From an uncultured Flavobacteriales bacterium (GTDB lineage Bacteria > Bacteroidota > Bacteroidia > Flavobacteriales_D > Parvicellaceae): DNA of 64,000 nucleotides. The stretch is taken from the NCBI GenBank assembly GCA_943788115.1, contig CALSPA010000003.1, positions 1 to 64,000 on the forward strand, read 5' to 3'. Below, piece by piece: positions 18,428 to 27,895 of this stretch (positions are counted from its first letter, which is position 1; each line of letters opens with the position of its first letter). Both the position numbers and the translations under genes were made by a program. Below the pieces are notes generated by a model. It did not search any database, was not told where the DNA came from, and saw only the letters and a list, made by a program, of their open reading frames with translations.

Positions 18428-19708
18428 CTATTCCACATTAGAAATTATATTAAACCCCGTATAAGGAACCAGTACTTCAGGAATAGTTATTCCTTTTTCA
18501 GTTTGATTGTTTTCAAGTAATGCTGCCATTATTCTAGGAAGAGCTAAAGCACTTCCATTTAATGTATGAACCAATTGATTTTTTTCATTCTTACTCTTAA
18601 ACCTCAATTTCAATCTGTTTGATTGATATGTCTCAAAATTAGAGACTGAACTTACTTCCAACCATTTATCTTGAGCAGCTGAAAATACTTCAAAATCATA
18701 AGTTAAGCAAGCTGTAAAACCTAGGTCTCCACCACATAATTTTAAAACTCTAGACGGTAATCCTAATTTTTCTAATAAAGCTTTTACATGTGCTACCATT
18801 TCATCTAAAATTGCATAGCTTTTTTCAGGGTGAGAGATTTGAACTATCTCAACTTTATCAAATTGATGCAACCTATTTAACCCTCTAACATCTTTACCAT
18901 AAGAACCTGCTTCTCTTCGAAAACAAGGAGTGTAACCTACTCTTTTAACAGGGAAATCATTCTCATTTAAAATTACATCTCTAAATATATTAGTGATTGG
19001 AACCTCTGCTGTTGGAATTAAATAAAGTTGATCTTCTTGCATAAAATACATCTGTCCCTCTTTATCTGGTAATTGACCAGTAGCATAACCCGAGTCTGCA
19101 TTAACTAACAAGGGAGGGATAACTTCCTGATAGTTATTACTTATTGCCTCGTTCAGAAAAAAATTTATTAGTGCTCTCTGAAGTTGCGCCCCTTTTCCAG
19201 TGTATACTGGGAACCCAGCCCCAGTTATCTTTACTCCCAATTCAAAATCGATTAAATTGTACTTTTTAGCAAGTTCCCAATGAGGAACAGCTCCGTCAAA
19301 AAGATTAGGTTCTTTACCAAAAGTTTGAATTACTTCATTTTGCTCTTCCGAATTACCTGCTGGCACAATTGCATTAGGAACATTAGGGATTTGACACAAA
19401 ATTTCTTTAATCGCAATTTCAGAACTCAGCAATTGCTCCTTTAATTTTTTTGTTGATTCTTTCAGTAAGACGGTCTTATTTTTTAACACTATTGCCTCTT
19501 CTTGTTTTCCTTCTTTAAATAACTCACCAATCTTTTTTGAAATTTGGTTCATTTCAGAAAGCTCTTGATCTAAAGTGAATTGTGATTTTCTTCTTAATTC
19601 ATCTTGGGATAAAGCGTCTTGAATCAATTGTGAGAAATCTTTATTCCGAACTTTTAAAAGCGAAATAATTGATTCTTTATTTTCTCTGATCTTATTTATT
19701 TCTAGCAT
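18428..19708 (-). CDS. serS: Serine--tRNA ligase
   Basis: 426 aa, the standard length. It charges tRNA-Ser (and tRNA-Sec) with serine in the cytoplasm. The N-terminal long coiled-coil arm (about residues 1-110) binds the tRNA long variable arm. Class II catalytic motifs are visible: motif 2 in TPCFRREAGSYGKDVRGLNRLHQF (about 260-283) and motif 3 in NGSALALPRIMAALLENNQ (about 388-406). A TAGATTTG promoter-like box lies upstream, and the minus-strand terminator of rpmA separates it from the ribosomal genes. Confidence 0.97.
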   Translation of the reverse strand: MLEINKIRENKESIISLLKVRNKDFSQLIQDALSQDELRRKSQFTLDQELSEMNQISKKIGELFKEGKQEEAIVLKNKTVLLKESTKKLKEQLLSSEIAIKEILCQIPNVPNAIVPAGNSEEQNEVIQTFGKEPNLFDGAVPHWELAKKYNLIDFELGVKITGAGFPVYTGKGAQLQRALINFFLNEAISNNYQEVIPPLLVNADSGYATGQLPDKEGQMYFMQEDQLYLIPTAEVPITNIFRDVILNENDFPVKRVGYTPCFRREAGSYGKDVRGLNRLHQFDKVEIVQISHPEKSYAILDEMVAHVKALLEKLGLPSRVLKLCGGDLGFTACLTYDFEVFSAAQDKWLEVSSVSNFETYQSNRLKLRFKSKNEKNQLVHTLNGSALALPRIMAALLENNQTEKGITIPEVLVPYTGFNIISNVE

Positions 19709-19735
19709 TATTTTTTTGTTAAGCTAATTCTTAAT

Positions 19736-19743
19736 CAAATCTA
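19736..19743 (-). promoter_or_regulatory. Putative serS -7 promoter element (TAGATTTG)
   Basis: An exact match to TAnnTTTG on the minus strand lies 27 bases before the serS start. No obvious TTG at -33. Confidence 0.45.
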
Positions 19744-19777
19744 TTAAAAAGGAATGGAAATATTATTTATAAATAAA

Positions 19778-19801
19778 AAAAGCGTCTCGAAAGACGCTTT
19801 T
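19778..19801 (-). terminator. Terminator of the rplU-rpmA operon
   Basis: A perfect 10-bp stem (AAAAGCGTCT / AGACGCTTTT) with a CGAA loop is followed on the minus strand by a T run. It lies about 20 bases past the rpmA stop. Confidence 0.9.
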
Positions 19802-19823
19802 AAAAATAAAATATTGGATTTCT

Positions 19824-20087
19824 TTATTTCTCTTCAAAAGGTGAGACAGAAACAAACGATCTGTTGTTGGCTTTTTTTCTAAACTCTACCAAACCATCTT
19901 TTAAAGCAAACAAAGTATGATCTTTTCCCATACCTACATTATCACCTGGATAATGCACTGTGCCTCTTTGACGAACAATAATGTTACCAGCAATTGCTAA
20001 CTGCCCGCCATAAATTTTAATTCCAAGTCGATTCGATTCTGAATCACGACCATTTTTCGAACTTGATGCTGCTTTTTTATGTGCCAT
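19824..20087 (-). CDS. rpmA: 50S ribosomal protein L27
   Basis: 87 aa, normal length. It begins [20 protein letters not shown] with the basic flexible tail that reaches the peptidyl transferase centre, and contains [27 protein letters not shown], of which the RQRGT and GxNVGxGxDHTLFA signatures are diagnostic. Lies 16 bases downstream of rplU, as in most bacteria. No N-terminal cleavable extension of the Firmicutes kind is present. Confidence 0.97.
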   Translation of the reverse strand: MAHKKAASSSKNGRDSESNRLGIKIYGGQLAIAGNIIVRQRGTVHYPGDNVGMGKDHTLFALKDGLVEFRKKANNRSFVSVSPFEEK

Positions 20088-20103
20088 AACTATAAAGTTT
20101 TAA

Positions 20104-20622
20104 TTATTTATCTTTTTTTGGAGCTGCTTTTTTTGGAGCCGCTTTTTTTGGCGCAGCCTTTTTAGCAGTAGATTTAACTTCTGAGTCTTTCTTCGCTTCT
20201 ACTTTTTTAGGAGCTGCTTTTGGAGCTGCTGCTTTTGCTTTTGGGGCTGCTGCTGCTTTTACTTTTGGAGCTGACTCCTCTTTTTTAGCCTCAACTGCTT
20301 TTTTAGCAACTTTAGTAGATATTGATTGAATAGATATCTCAGAAAATCTTTGACGATGTCCATTTTTAACTGCGTAACCTTTTCTTCTTTTCTTTTTAAA
20401 GACGATAACTTTATCTCCTTTAAGGTGTTGCTCTATTTTAGCGGTTACTTGAGCACCTTTTACAGCTGGGGCGCCAACAGATATTTTACCTTTGTCATCA
20501 AGAAGAAGAACGTTGTCAAAAACAACTTTATCTCCCTCTTTGCCATCTAGCTGATGAACATAGTATCGTTGATCTTTTTCTACTTTAAATTGCTGCCCTG
20601 CTATTTCTACAATTGCATACAT
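20104..20622 (-). CDS. rplU: 50S ribosomal protein L21 with long Lys/Ala-rich C-terminal tail
   Basis: 172 aa; the conserved L21 core (MYAIVEIAGQQFKVEKDQ ... FKKKRRKGYAVKNGHRQ) takes about 103 residues. The remaining 70 residues are a low-complexity tail built from APK/AAPKK units. L21 binds 23S rRNA in the large subunit. Similar basic Ala-Lys tails occur in other Bacteroidota ribosomal proteins, and the tail probably lies disordered on the ribosome surface. First gene of the rplU-rpmA operon, with a good promoter upstream. Confidence 0.95.
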   Translation of the reverse strand: MYAIVEIAGQQFKVEKDQRYYVHQLDGKEGDKVVFDNVLLLDDKGKISVGAPAVKGAQVTAKIEQHLKGDKVIVFKKKRRKGYAVKNGHRQRFSEISIQSISTKVAKKAVEAKKEESAPKVKAAAAPKAKAAAPKAAPKKVEAKKDSEVKSTAKKAAPKKAAPKKAAPKKDK

Positions 20623-20661
20623 AAATAGTGTTTTTTTGTTTTTTTAATTTACAAAGGGTTG

Positions 20662-20696
20662 CAAATTTATAAAATCTTTCCATTTTATCACAAAAA
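20662..20696 (-). promoter_or_regulatory. Promoter of rplU-rpmA
   Basis: On the minus strand TTTTTG is followed after 21 bases by TAAATTTG, an exact match to the Bacteroidota -33/-7 pattern TTTG-N17-23-TAnnTTTG. It lies about 40 bases before the rplU start codon. Confidence 0.7.
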
Positions 20697-20775
20697 TCCA
20701 TCATATATTATATTATTTGTTTAGATGACATCTAAAAAAAGATTATGTTCTTAATTTAGCATTAAATCATTTATT

Positions 20776-21708
20776 GTGAAATTAATTAATTCTCTTTCAG
20801 TAAAACAACTTGCTAAGTTCTTAGAATGCTCATCATTTGGAAATGAAAACATTATAATTAGAGGGATAAATGAGATTCACAAAGTTGAAAAAGGTGACCT
20901 AATTTTTGTGGATCATCCAAAATATTTCGACAAAGCATTAAATTCTATTGCTTCAGCAATTATTATCAATGATTCGACAGTTACAATACCTAAAGGTAAA
21001 GCCATTATATTCTCAAAAGATCCATTTGAAAGTTTCAATAAACTTACAAATCATTTCTCTCCTAGCTCTTATAACGCTTCAATGATTGGAAATAACATTA
21101 ACATAGGCTCAACCTCTTTTATACACCAATCTGCTGTAATAGGAAATGATGTTACTATTGGTGAAAATTGTATCATCCATGCTAATGTATGCATATATGA
21201 TCATTCAGAAATAGGAAATAATGTCACCATCCATGCAGGTACAGTTATAGGTGCAAATGCATTTTATTACAAAAAATATGAAACCGAATATTCACCCATG
21301 CATTCTTGCGGGAAAGTTATTATTGAAGATTATGTTGAAATTGGAGCGCTATCTTGCATTGACAGAGGAGTAACAGGTGAAACTATTGTCAAAAAGGGAA
21401 CTAAGATGGACAATCAAGTACATATTGGACATGATACTGTAATTGGGGAGAATTGTTTATTTGCAGCTCAAGTTGGAATTGCAGGTTGTGTAACAATCGA
21501 AGATAATGTGATTTTATGGGGGCAAGTTGGAGTTGCTAGCAATCTAACAATAGGTAAAGGTGCCGTTGTGCTAGGTCAATCAGGACTAAATAAAAGTATT
21601 GATGGCAACAAAACATATTTTGGAAGTCCAGTTTCTGAAGCCAGAAGTAAGTTTAAAGAAATAGCAGCAATTAGAAAGTTGCCAAAAATCATAGAAACTT
21701 TATCCTAA
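20776..21708 (+). CDS. LpxD-like UDP-3-O-acyl-glucosamine N-acyltransferase
   Basis: 310 aa, GTG start (no nearer ATG). LpxD adds the second hydroxyacyl chain in lipid A synthesis at the inner-membrane face. The N-terminal uridine-binding-like domain spans about residues 1-100. A left-handed beta-helix of hexapeptide repeats follows, with the catalytic-type His in DNQVHIGHDTVIG and the end motif GLNKSIDGNKTYFGSP. It is shorter than canonical LpxD (about 340) and lacks part of the C-terminal helix. Flavobacteria often carry two LpxD-type genes and this looks like the shorter one. Its stop overlaps the phosphatase start by one base (TAATG). Confidence 0.85.
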   Translation: MKLINSLSVKQLAKFLECSSFGNENIIIRGINEIHKVEKGDLIFVDHPKYFDKALNSIASAIIINDSTVTIPKGKAIIFSKDPFESFNKLTNHFSPSSYNASMIGNNINIGSTSFIHQSAVIGNDVTIGENCIIHANVCIYDHSEIGNNVTIHAGTVIGANAFYYKKYETEYSPMHSCGKVIIEDYVEIGALSCIDRGVTGETIVKKGTKMDNQVHIGHDTVIGENCLFAAQVGIAGCVTIEDNVILWGQVGVASNLTIGKGAVVLGQSGLNKSIDGNKTYFGSPVSEARSKFKEIAAIRKLPKIIETLS

Positions 21709-22946
21709 TGCCAGAAAAAGTGAATAAAATATTAAGTAAGCTAGAATTAAATGAATTCAAGCTAAATTCTTTACTTGAAATCACAAAGGGCATAAACAAC
21801 AACTTCTCTATTGACAAATTATTAAAGATTTACGAATATATACTTCGAGAGCAACTTGGGATTTCGAGACTCATTTTATACAATTTCAACCAAACTAACT
21901 GGAACTGTTTATTAAGATATGGCGCAAAAGGAAATGCTAGAAAAATTAACATTAATGATGATTTATTGCACATAAAAGAAATTACAGTTATAGAATCATC
22001 TTCAAGTATTTCTCTCAATTCATTTGACATTGTAATTCCCATATTTCATAAAAAAAAGCCATTGTCTTATTTACTAATAGGAGATTTAAACGAGGATGCC
22101 ATAAGAATAAGTCCTACAATAAAGCACATGCCTTTTATACAAACGCTAACCAACATTATTATTGTTGCAATTGAAAACAAACGATTTGCTAATGAAAGCA
22201 TTAATCAAGAGAGAACTAATAAAGAGTTAGAAGTAGCATCTGAAATGCAAAGATTACTATTCCCTGCACAACTTCCATCAAATAACAGGGTTGATGTTGC
22301 TGCTAGGTATGAAACTCAACAATTGGTAGGTGGTGATTATTATGACTTTATAAAAATAAATAATCAAGAATATGTTTTATGTATTGCTGATGTTTCTGGA
22401 AAAGGTATATCTGCTGCGATGCTTATGAGCAATTTTCAAGCAAACTTAAAAGCAAATGTTAAGTATAATCACGGAAATCTAACATTAATAGATTTAGTTC
22501 ATGTTTTAAACGAGGATGTTAACAATGCAGCTCAAGGGGAAAAATTCATCACCTTTTTTATTGGCTATTACAATTGCACTGATAGGAAATTGAAATATGT
22601 TAATGCCGGTCACAACTATCCAATATTAACTGATGGTGAAAATTTCAAACTCTTAAACAAGGGATGTATCGGATTAGGTATGTTTGAGAAACTTCCTACA
22701 ATTGAAATGGAGGAAGTTACTATAAAACCAAATGATGTTCTTATTTGTTATACAGATGGGTTGGTAGAATTAGAAAATGAAGAAGGTGAACAGTTTGAAA
22801 CAAATCGTTTACATGAAATTATCAAAAATAACTTCCACCTCTCAATGAAAGATTTAGATAAAATTATTTTTCATGAACTTGACAGGTTTAAGGGTGAAGA
22901 AGATTTCTTAGATGACACTGCTCTTTTGAGCTGTAGATTCTTTTAA
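21708..22946 (+). CDS. GAF-like + SpoIIE/RsbU-type PP2C serine/threonine phosphatase
   Basis: 412 aa. Residues about 10-165 look like a divergent GAF sensor domain. A short helical linker (NKELEVASEMQRLLFPAQLP, about 177-196) leads to a SpoIIE-type PP2C catalytic domain. Its metal-binding marks are present: LVGGDYYDF (about 205-213), IADVSGKGISAAMLMS (about 225-240), VNAGHNYPIL, and CYTDGLVE with the late DDTALL. Such enzymes normally dephosphorylate anti-anti-sigma proteins in partner-switching pathways, but no STAS or HATPase anti-sigma partner is visible nearby. Translation is coupled to the LpxD-like gene, and two LytTR regulators follow. Confidence 0.9.
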   Translation: MPEKVNKILSKLELNEFKLNSLLEITKGINNNFSIDKLLKIYEYILREQLGISRLILYNFNQTNWNCLLRYGAKGNARKININDDLLHIKEITVIESSSSISLNSFDIVIPIFHKKKPLSYLLIGDLNEDAIRISPTIKHMPFIQTLTNIIIVAIENKRFANESINQERTNKELEVASEMQRLLFPAQLPSNNRVDVAARYETQQLVGGDYYDFIKINNQEYVLCIADVSGKGISAAMLMSNFQANLKANVKYNHGNLTLIDLVHVLNEDVNNAAQGEKFITFFIGYYNCTDRKLKYVNAGHNYPILTDGENFKLLNKGCIGLGMFEKLPTIEMEEVTIKPNDVLICYTDGLVELENEEGEQFETNRLHEIIKNNFHLSMKDLDKIIFHELDRFKGEEDFLDDTALLSCRFF

Positions 22947-22960
22947 TTAATATTGGCTTA

Positions 22961-23723
22961 ATGAAAAAAATTGATTCTGTAATTGTTGATGACGAGTTTC
23001 ATGCAAGAGAAAACTTAAAACTTCTAATTGCTGAATATTGTCCTACAATAAATATTGTTGGAGAAGCTGATGGTGTAGAAAATGGATTAAAAGAAATAGA
23101 ATCTAAAAATCCCCAATTATTATTTTTAGACATTAGAATGCCATCTGGGACGGAAGGTTTTGAGCTATTAGACCTTCTCCCATAATAAAAAAATAAGAAT
23201 AATTTTCATAACCGCTTTTAAAGATTACGCAATAAAAGCTTTTAAAGCCAATGCAATAGACTACTTATTAAAACCGGTAGATATAGATGAATTAAAACAT
23301 GCTATTTCTAAAATAGAACTCAACAAATTTACTGAACAAGAAAACAACAATTACTTAGAACAGCTTAATGCGCTAACTTCTAATATTGGTACACCTAAAA
23401 ATAAATTATCTATAGCAAACAGAAAAGGAATAAAAATTGTCAACCAAAAAGACATTGTAAGACTTGAAGCTGATGGAAATTGCACTATTTTATTTTATAC
23501 TGATGGAACAAATTATCTTGACACTAGAACTCTAAAGACATATGAAAACTTATTAAATGAAAGCTTCTTTTTTCGAGTACATAAATCTCATATTGTTAAC
23601 CTAAACTTTGTCAAAGAATACAGTAGAGAACTTAGACCATTAATTACGATGACTACAAATATAAATATTCCGGTAAGTAGACTAAAAGTAAGAGCTCTAA
23701 CAAATAGGTTAAAATCACTTTAA
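22961..23723 (+). CDS. LytTR response regulator, apparent single-base frameshift
   Basis: The track shows only the first 74 residues. Removing one C from CTCCC near 23180 joins a receiver domain (VDDEFHARENLK, phospho-Asp in LFLDIRMPSG) to the rest: IIFITAFKDYAIKAFKANAIDYLLKP, then a LytTR DNA-binding domain (DIVRLEADGNCTILFY ... FFFRVHKSHIVNLNFV) ending at 23721-23723. The restored protein is about 253 aa, like the next gene (249 aa), and clearly paralogous to it. Because the downstream half is fully conserved, I favour a sequencing error over a true pseudogene. It would act with the sensor kinase at 24581. Confidence 0.8.
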
Positions 23724-23831
23724 TCAATCAAAATGTCTATTCAATCAACTAAACTAATCATTCAATAAACCGAACAACCATTTTAATCTAGCAGTCGTTT
23801 ATAATAATAACCACTCTATAAAAACAGAAAT

Positions 23832-24581
23832 ATGGCTTTAAATGCAATAATAATTGATGATGAATTCAATGCTAGAGAAAATTTAAAAATAATGCTTGAA
23901 GAGCATTGCCCTGAACTTCAGATAAAAGGGTTAGGAAGTTCTGCTGAAGAAGGCAGACAATTAATTGATTCTCAAAATCCAGATTTGGTTTTTTTAGATA
24001 TTGCAATGCCGAATGAAGATGGTTTTTCTTTTTTAAACACCATTAAAGATCGAAAATTCTCTGTCGTATTCACTACCGCACACAATGAGTTTGCCTTAAA
24101 AGCTTTTAAAGCAGATGCTTTAGATTATTTAGAAAAGCCTATAGCTATAGATGATTTAAAAAATTCTGTTATCAAGGTTTCAAAATACCATCAGAAAAAA
24201 ACTGTAAACAATTCTAATTTAAATTTGAAGACATTAGCTACTAAAATCAATGCTGATAAGATAAGTATCCCTACTAAGGATGGGTACATTATAATTAACA
24301 ATAAAGACATTGTTAACCTAGAAGCTAGTGATAATTACACCATGATACATTTAAGTGATGGCTCAAGACATTTAAGTAGTAAAAACATTAAAATATATGA
24401 GCAAAACTTAGATGAAAATGTTTTTTTTAGAAGTCACAAATCACACATAATTAATGTCGAATACCACCTAAAAGAATTTTCAAGAAGCGAAGGGAATGTT
24501 GCAATAATGACCAATGGAAAAAACATTCCAATTTCAAGGAGAAAAATGTCTTTTTTCATGAACAGAATTAATAGCTTCTAA
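23832..24581 (+). CDS. LytTR response regulator
   Basis: 249 aa. Receiver domain (about residues 1-120) with IIDDEFNARENLK and phospho-acceptor Asp in VFLDIAMPNEDG, conserved Thr/Ala switch in FTTAHNEFALKAF and Lys in LEKPI. LytTR domain (about 140-245) with DIVNLEASDNYTMIHL and FFRSHKSHIINVEY; such domains bind pairs of short direct repeats in promoters. Its stop overlaps the kinase start by one base (TAATG), so the pair forms a cognate two-component system. Confidence 0.93.
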   Translation: MALNAIIIDDEFNARENLKIMLEEHCPELQIKGLGSSAEEGRQLIDSQNPDLVFLDIAMPNEDGFSFLNTIKDRKFSVVFTTAHNEFALKAFKADALDYLEKPIAIDDLKNSVIKVSKYHQKKTVNNSNLNLKTLATKINADKISIPTKDGYIIINNKDIVNLEASDNYTMIHLSDGSRHLSSKNIKIYEQNLDENVFFRSHKSHIINVEYHLKEFSRSEGNVAIMTNGKNIPISRRKMSFFMNRINSF

Positions 24582-27500
24582 TGTTCCCTTTAAGAAAATC
24601 ATACCTTTTAATTCTTTTTACTCTCGTTTTTACTCTTTCAAAAGCCCAAGAGTATAGTTTTATTCCATATTCGGTAGAAGATGGACTTTCTCAAACACAA
24701 GTACAGTCAATTTGTCCAGACGAAATTGGTAATCTCTGGATCGCAACTATTGGTGGCGTTAGCAGATTTGATGGAGAAAACTTCAAAACCTATTCTAAAG
24801 AAAATGGCCTTTCAGATAACTCTTCAGTTGAAATAATAAATAAAAATGGTTTTATATGGATTGCCACAAAACAAGGAATCACTAGAGTTAAAGAAAAACA
24901 ACTAGCAACAGTTGATTTAAGCAATCTCACTAATGGCAATCACATTACAGCAATATCATTTGGAAAGAATGGCAACTTATGGATAGGGATAGAAAACATA
25001 GGATTAATTGAAATGGAAATTCCATCAAAAGAGGATTTTTATTTAAAGGAAGTGAAAACACATAATCCTTACAAAGGATTATTCATTAGAACTATTAAAT
25101 GTGATGATAAAGGAAGGATATGGCTTGGAGGAAAAGGTTATCTAGGTTATTATGAAAATCTAAAATGGACAGAAATTAAACTCCCTTCGAATACCTCAAA
25201 TATCAGCGATATTGATCAAGATCAAGATGGTAATTTTTGGATTTCCACATATGATAAAGGGGTGTTTAAATTGAATTTAATCACTAACGATTATAAGAAA
25301 TATAATCAAAAAAGTGGGTTAATTAGCTCAACAATAAGATCAATATTTATTGACTCCAAAGACAGGATATGGCTATCTTCTAAAAATGGTGTTTCGTGCA
25401 TTGAAAATAAAATAATCAAAAATTTTAATGGCAATAACGGATTATTACAAAACAACATAAATACTATTGGAGAAGACTTGGAACAAAACATTTGGTTTGG
25501 AACTGATGGATCGGGAATTTATCGTTTTACAGGCGAAGAATTTGTAAACTACACAACTAGTTCTAAACTCCCAAGTAACTACGTTATGTCTATTTGTGAA
25601 GATTTAGACAATAACATTTGGCTTTCCACATATGATCAAGGGATTTGCTGCTTAAAAGGAAATGAAATAACACATTTTAATATTAAAAACTCAGCATTAA
25701 TCAATAACACCATATGGACAAGCATATGTAAAAAAGATGGGGCACTGCTTTTTGGATCTTCTGGTGGGTTAGTAGAATTTAAAAATGGGAAAATTAGCAA
25801 TTATGCCAATTTAGATTGGCTACCATCAAACAAAATAACAAGCCTTTTTGAAGATTCTAAAAATAGAATATGGATTGGCTGCTCCAAAGGGCTAGCAATT
25901 ATTGATCATGAACTGAAATACACATTTAATGAAAAATCAGAATTTCAAGGAAGGAAAATAAGAACCATTTCTTCATTTAAAAATCAAATGTATGTTGGCT
26001 CTAGTAGTGGCATATTTAAATTTGACAGCGAATTAAATTCGAAAAAATTTTCTATTAAAGAAAAATTATCTAAAAACATCTATTGCCTTAAAAACTGGGG
26101 AGATTCTTTGCTTTTCATCGGATCAGGTAACGGCTTATTTGTTTATGACAACAGCAGTATTTATCAAATAAATTTACACCCATCATTTAGTGCTAATTAC
26201 ATCAATTTTTTAGAATTAGAAAATGAAAATATTTTATGGATAGGCACCAATTTTGGCATTTTTGAATTGCAAATAAATACACTCAATTCAAAAAATCAAA
26301 AAATAAGACATCATACAGTTGCAAGTGGATTGAAAAGCGTTGAAACTAATCTAAATTCATCTTTTATAGATTCTAAAGGTAATTTATGGATGGGAACTGG
26401 CAAGGGATTAACAAAGTACAATAGTATTAATCGTACAAATAATCTTATATCACGGCCTCCAATTCCTAAAATTAAAGAAGTTCAGTTGTTTTTAAAGGAA
26501 ACTAATTGGAAGAATTATAATTCCACAATAAATCCATATAATTTACTACCTAAAAACTTAATCTTAAATAGCAATAAAAACTATTTGACATTTTATTTTT
26601 CGGCTGCTAATTTATCCAGAAATAGCGATTTACAATATCAATTTATTTTAGAAAACTTTGACCTCAACTGGTCTCCAAATTACAAACAAAACAGTTTTAC
26701 TTATGCAAACCTTCCCCCAGGAGAATATGAATTTAAAATAAAAGCATCTGTAGACAATTTGAAATGGAGTGAACCTGCAAGATTTAAATTTAAAATTGAA
26801 TATCCCTTTTATCAAAAAACATGGTTTATTTTGTTAGAAATTTTTTCAATTTTATCGATTATATTCATAATATGGAAGTGGCGTAGCAACGTTGTAAAAA
26901 GAAACATTAAAACACAAAATTTAATTTACAAAAGCAACCTATTATCTCTAGAGCAACAAAGCCTTAATGCAAGTATGAATAGGCACTTTATTTTCAATGC
27001 ATTAAATTCCATTCAATATTTCATTAATACTCAAGACAAGTTGTCTGCTAATAAATACCTCTCAAGCTTTGCAAAACTTATTAGAAAAAATCTAGACAGT
27101 TCTATGGCAAAAAACAACCTTGTTTCTTTATCTGATGAAATTGAACGATTAGAGCTATATCTTTCGCTTGAACACATGAGATTTAAGAGTAAGTTTGAGT
27201 ATAGCATTGAAATTGACCCCTCTTTAAAAACAGAATTTATTGAAGTTCCAGCAATGTTTATGCAACCATTCGTAGAAAATAGTATTTGGCATGGTATATT
27301 ACCTAAAAACGATAAAGGAAAAATTGAGATATCAATTGGTTACAAAGAAAATAATAATCTGTTTTTTCTAATTAAAGACAATGGAATTGGCGTTGAAAAC
27401 AGTCTCAAAACCAAAGGAGTTCATCAACACCAATCCAAGGGTATAACCATAACTTCTAACAGAATAGATGTATTAAAAAGATTAACCAAAAAAGAATTCA

Positions 27501-27598
27501 TAATCATTGGACCATTACAAATAAATGACAATAACAATGAAGCTAAAGGGACTAAAGTAGAAATCATTATGATAAGAAATTCTGAAGAAAAATTGTAA
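24581..27598 (+). CDS. Sensor histidine kinase: periplasmic two-propeller sensor, Y_Y_Y domain, LytS-type kinase
   Basis: 1005 aa. A signal peptide ends near SKAQ (about residue 22). About a dozen Reg_prop propeller repeats follow (IGNLWIATIGGVSRFDGENF, DKGRIWLGGKGYLGYY and so on) to residue about 620. Next come a Y_Y_Y-type Ig domain ending LPPGEYEFKIKASVDNLKW, one transmembrane helix (about 743-765, TWFILLEIFSILSIIFIIW), and a His_kinase domain with phospho-His in NRHFIFNALNSIQ (P to R relative to the LytS consensus). A HATPase segment holds FMQPFVENSIWHG. The architecture resembles hybrid two-component regulators of glycan loci, but here the receiver and output are separate LytTR proteins. 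The ligand is not readable from the sequence. Confidence 0.92.
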   Translation: MFPLRKSYLLILFTLVFTLSKAQEYSFIPYSVEDGLSQTQVQSICPDEIGNLWIATIGGVSRFDGENFKTYSKENGLSDNSSVEIINKNGFIWIATKQGITRVKEKQLATVDLSNLTNGNHITAISFGKNGNLWIGIENIGLIEMEIPSKEDFYLKEVKTHNPYKGLFIRTIKCDDKGRIWLGGKGYLGYYENLKWTEIKLPSNTSNISDIDQDQDGNFWISTYDKGVFKLNLITNDYKKYNQKSGLISSTIRSIFIDSKDRIWLSSKNGVSCIENKIIKNFNGNNGLLQNNINTIGEDLEQNIWFGTDGSGIYRFTGEEFVNYTTSSKLPSNYVMSICEDLDNNIWLSTYDQGICCLKGNEITHFNIKNSALINNTIWTSICKKDGALLFGSSGGLVEFKNGKISNYANLDWLPSNKITSLFEDSKNRIWIGCSKGLAIIDHELKYTFNEKSEFQGRKIRTISSFKNQMYVGSSSGIFKFDSELNSKKFSIKEKLSKNIYCLKNWGDSLLFIGSGNGLFVYDNSSIYQINLHPSFSANYINFLELENENILWIGTNFGIFELQINTLNSKNQKIRHHTVASGLKSVETNLNSSFIDSKGNLWMGTGKGLTKYNSINRTNNLISRPPIPKIKEVQLFLKETNWKNYNSTINPYNLLPKNLILNSNKNYLTFYFSAANLSRNSDLQYQFILENFDLNWSPNYKQNSFTYANLPPGEYEFKIKASVDNLKWSEPARFKFKIEYPFYQKTWFILLEIFSILSIIFIIWKWRSNVVKRNIKTQNLIYKSNLLSLEQQSLNASMNRHFIFNALNSIQYFINTQDKLSANKYLSSFAKLIRKNLDSSMAKNNLVSLSDEIERLELYLSLEHMRFKSKFEYSIEIDPSLKTEFIEVPAMFMQPFVENSIWHGILPKNDKGKIEISIGYKENNNLFFLIKDNGIGVENSLKTKGVHQHQSKGITITSNRIDVLKRLTKKEFIIIGPLQINDNNNEAKGTKVEIIMIRNSEEKL

Positions 27599-27639
27599 AA
27601 CAATATAACTTTCCGTACTTTAGCTACGTTAGAAGTATC

Positions 27640-27876
27640 ATGAAGCGAATACTACACATATTAATTTTGTTTTTTATAACCTCCTTCACTTTAGAGAGTT
27701 GTTGTAAGTTTGAGGGTCCTATCCCTATTAAAACCCAAGAATGTGCTGAACCAATAGACATGTTTGGAACTACAATGGATGATCCTACAGAAAATACCGA
27801 TACTAACAATGATATTTTTGGGATCACTGATGACGAAGATGATGAAGATCACGACAAAGAAAACACATCTAATTAA
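27640..27876 (+). CDS. Small acidic lipoprotein
   Basis: 78 aa. A lipoprotein signal (MKRILHILILFFITSFTLESC, lipobox Cys about 21) is followed by a very acidic tail. Two short related units are seen, IDMFGTTMDD and NDIFGITDDED, which suggests an internal duplication. No known family. It starts 42 bases after the sensor kinase stop and ends just before a strong terminator, so it is probably the last gene of the signalling transcript. The acidic repeats could bind cations; that is inference only. Confidence 0.7.
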   Translation: MKRILHILILFFITSFTLESCCKFEGPIPIKTQECAEPIDMFGTTMDDPTENTDTNNDIFGITDDEDDEDHDKENTSN

Positions 27877-27895
27877 TTTTTTCTATAAAAAACAC

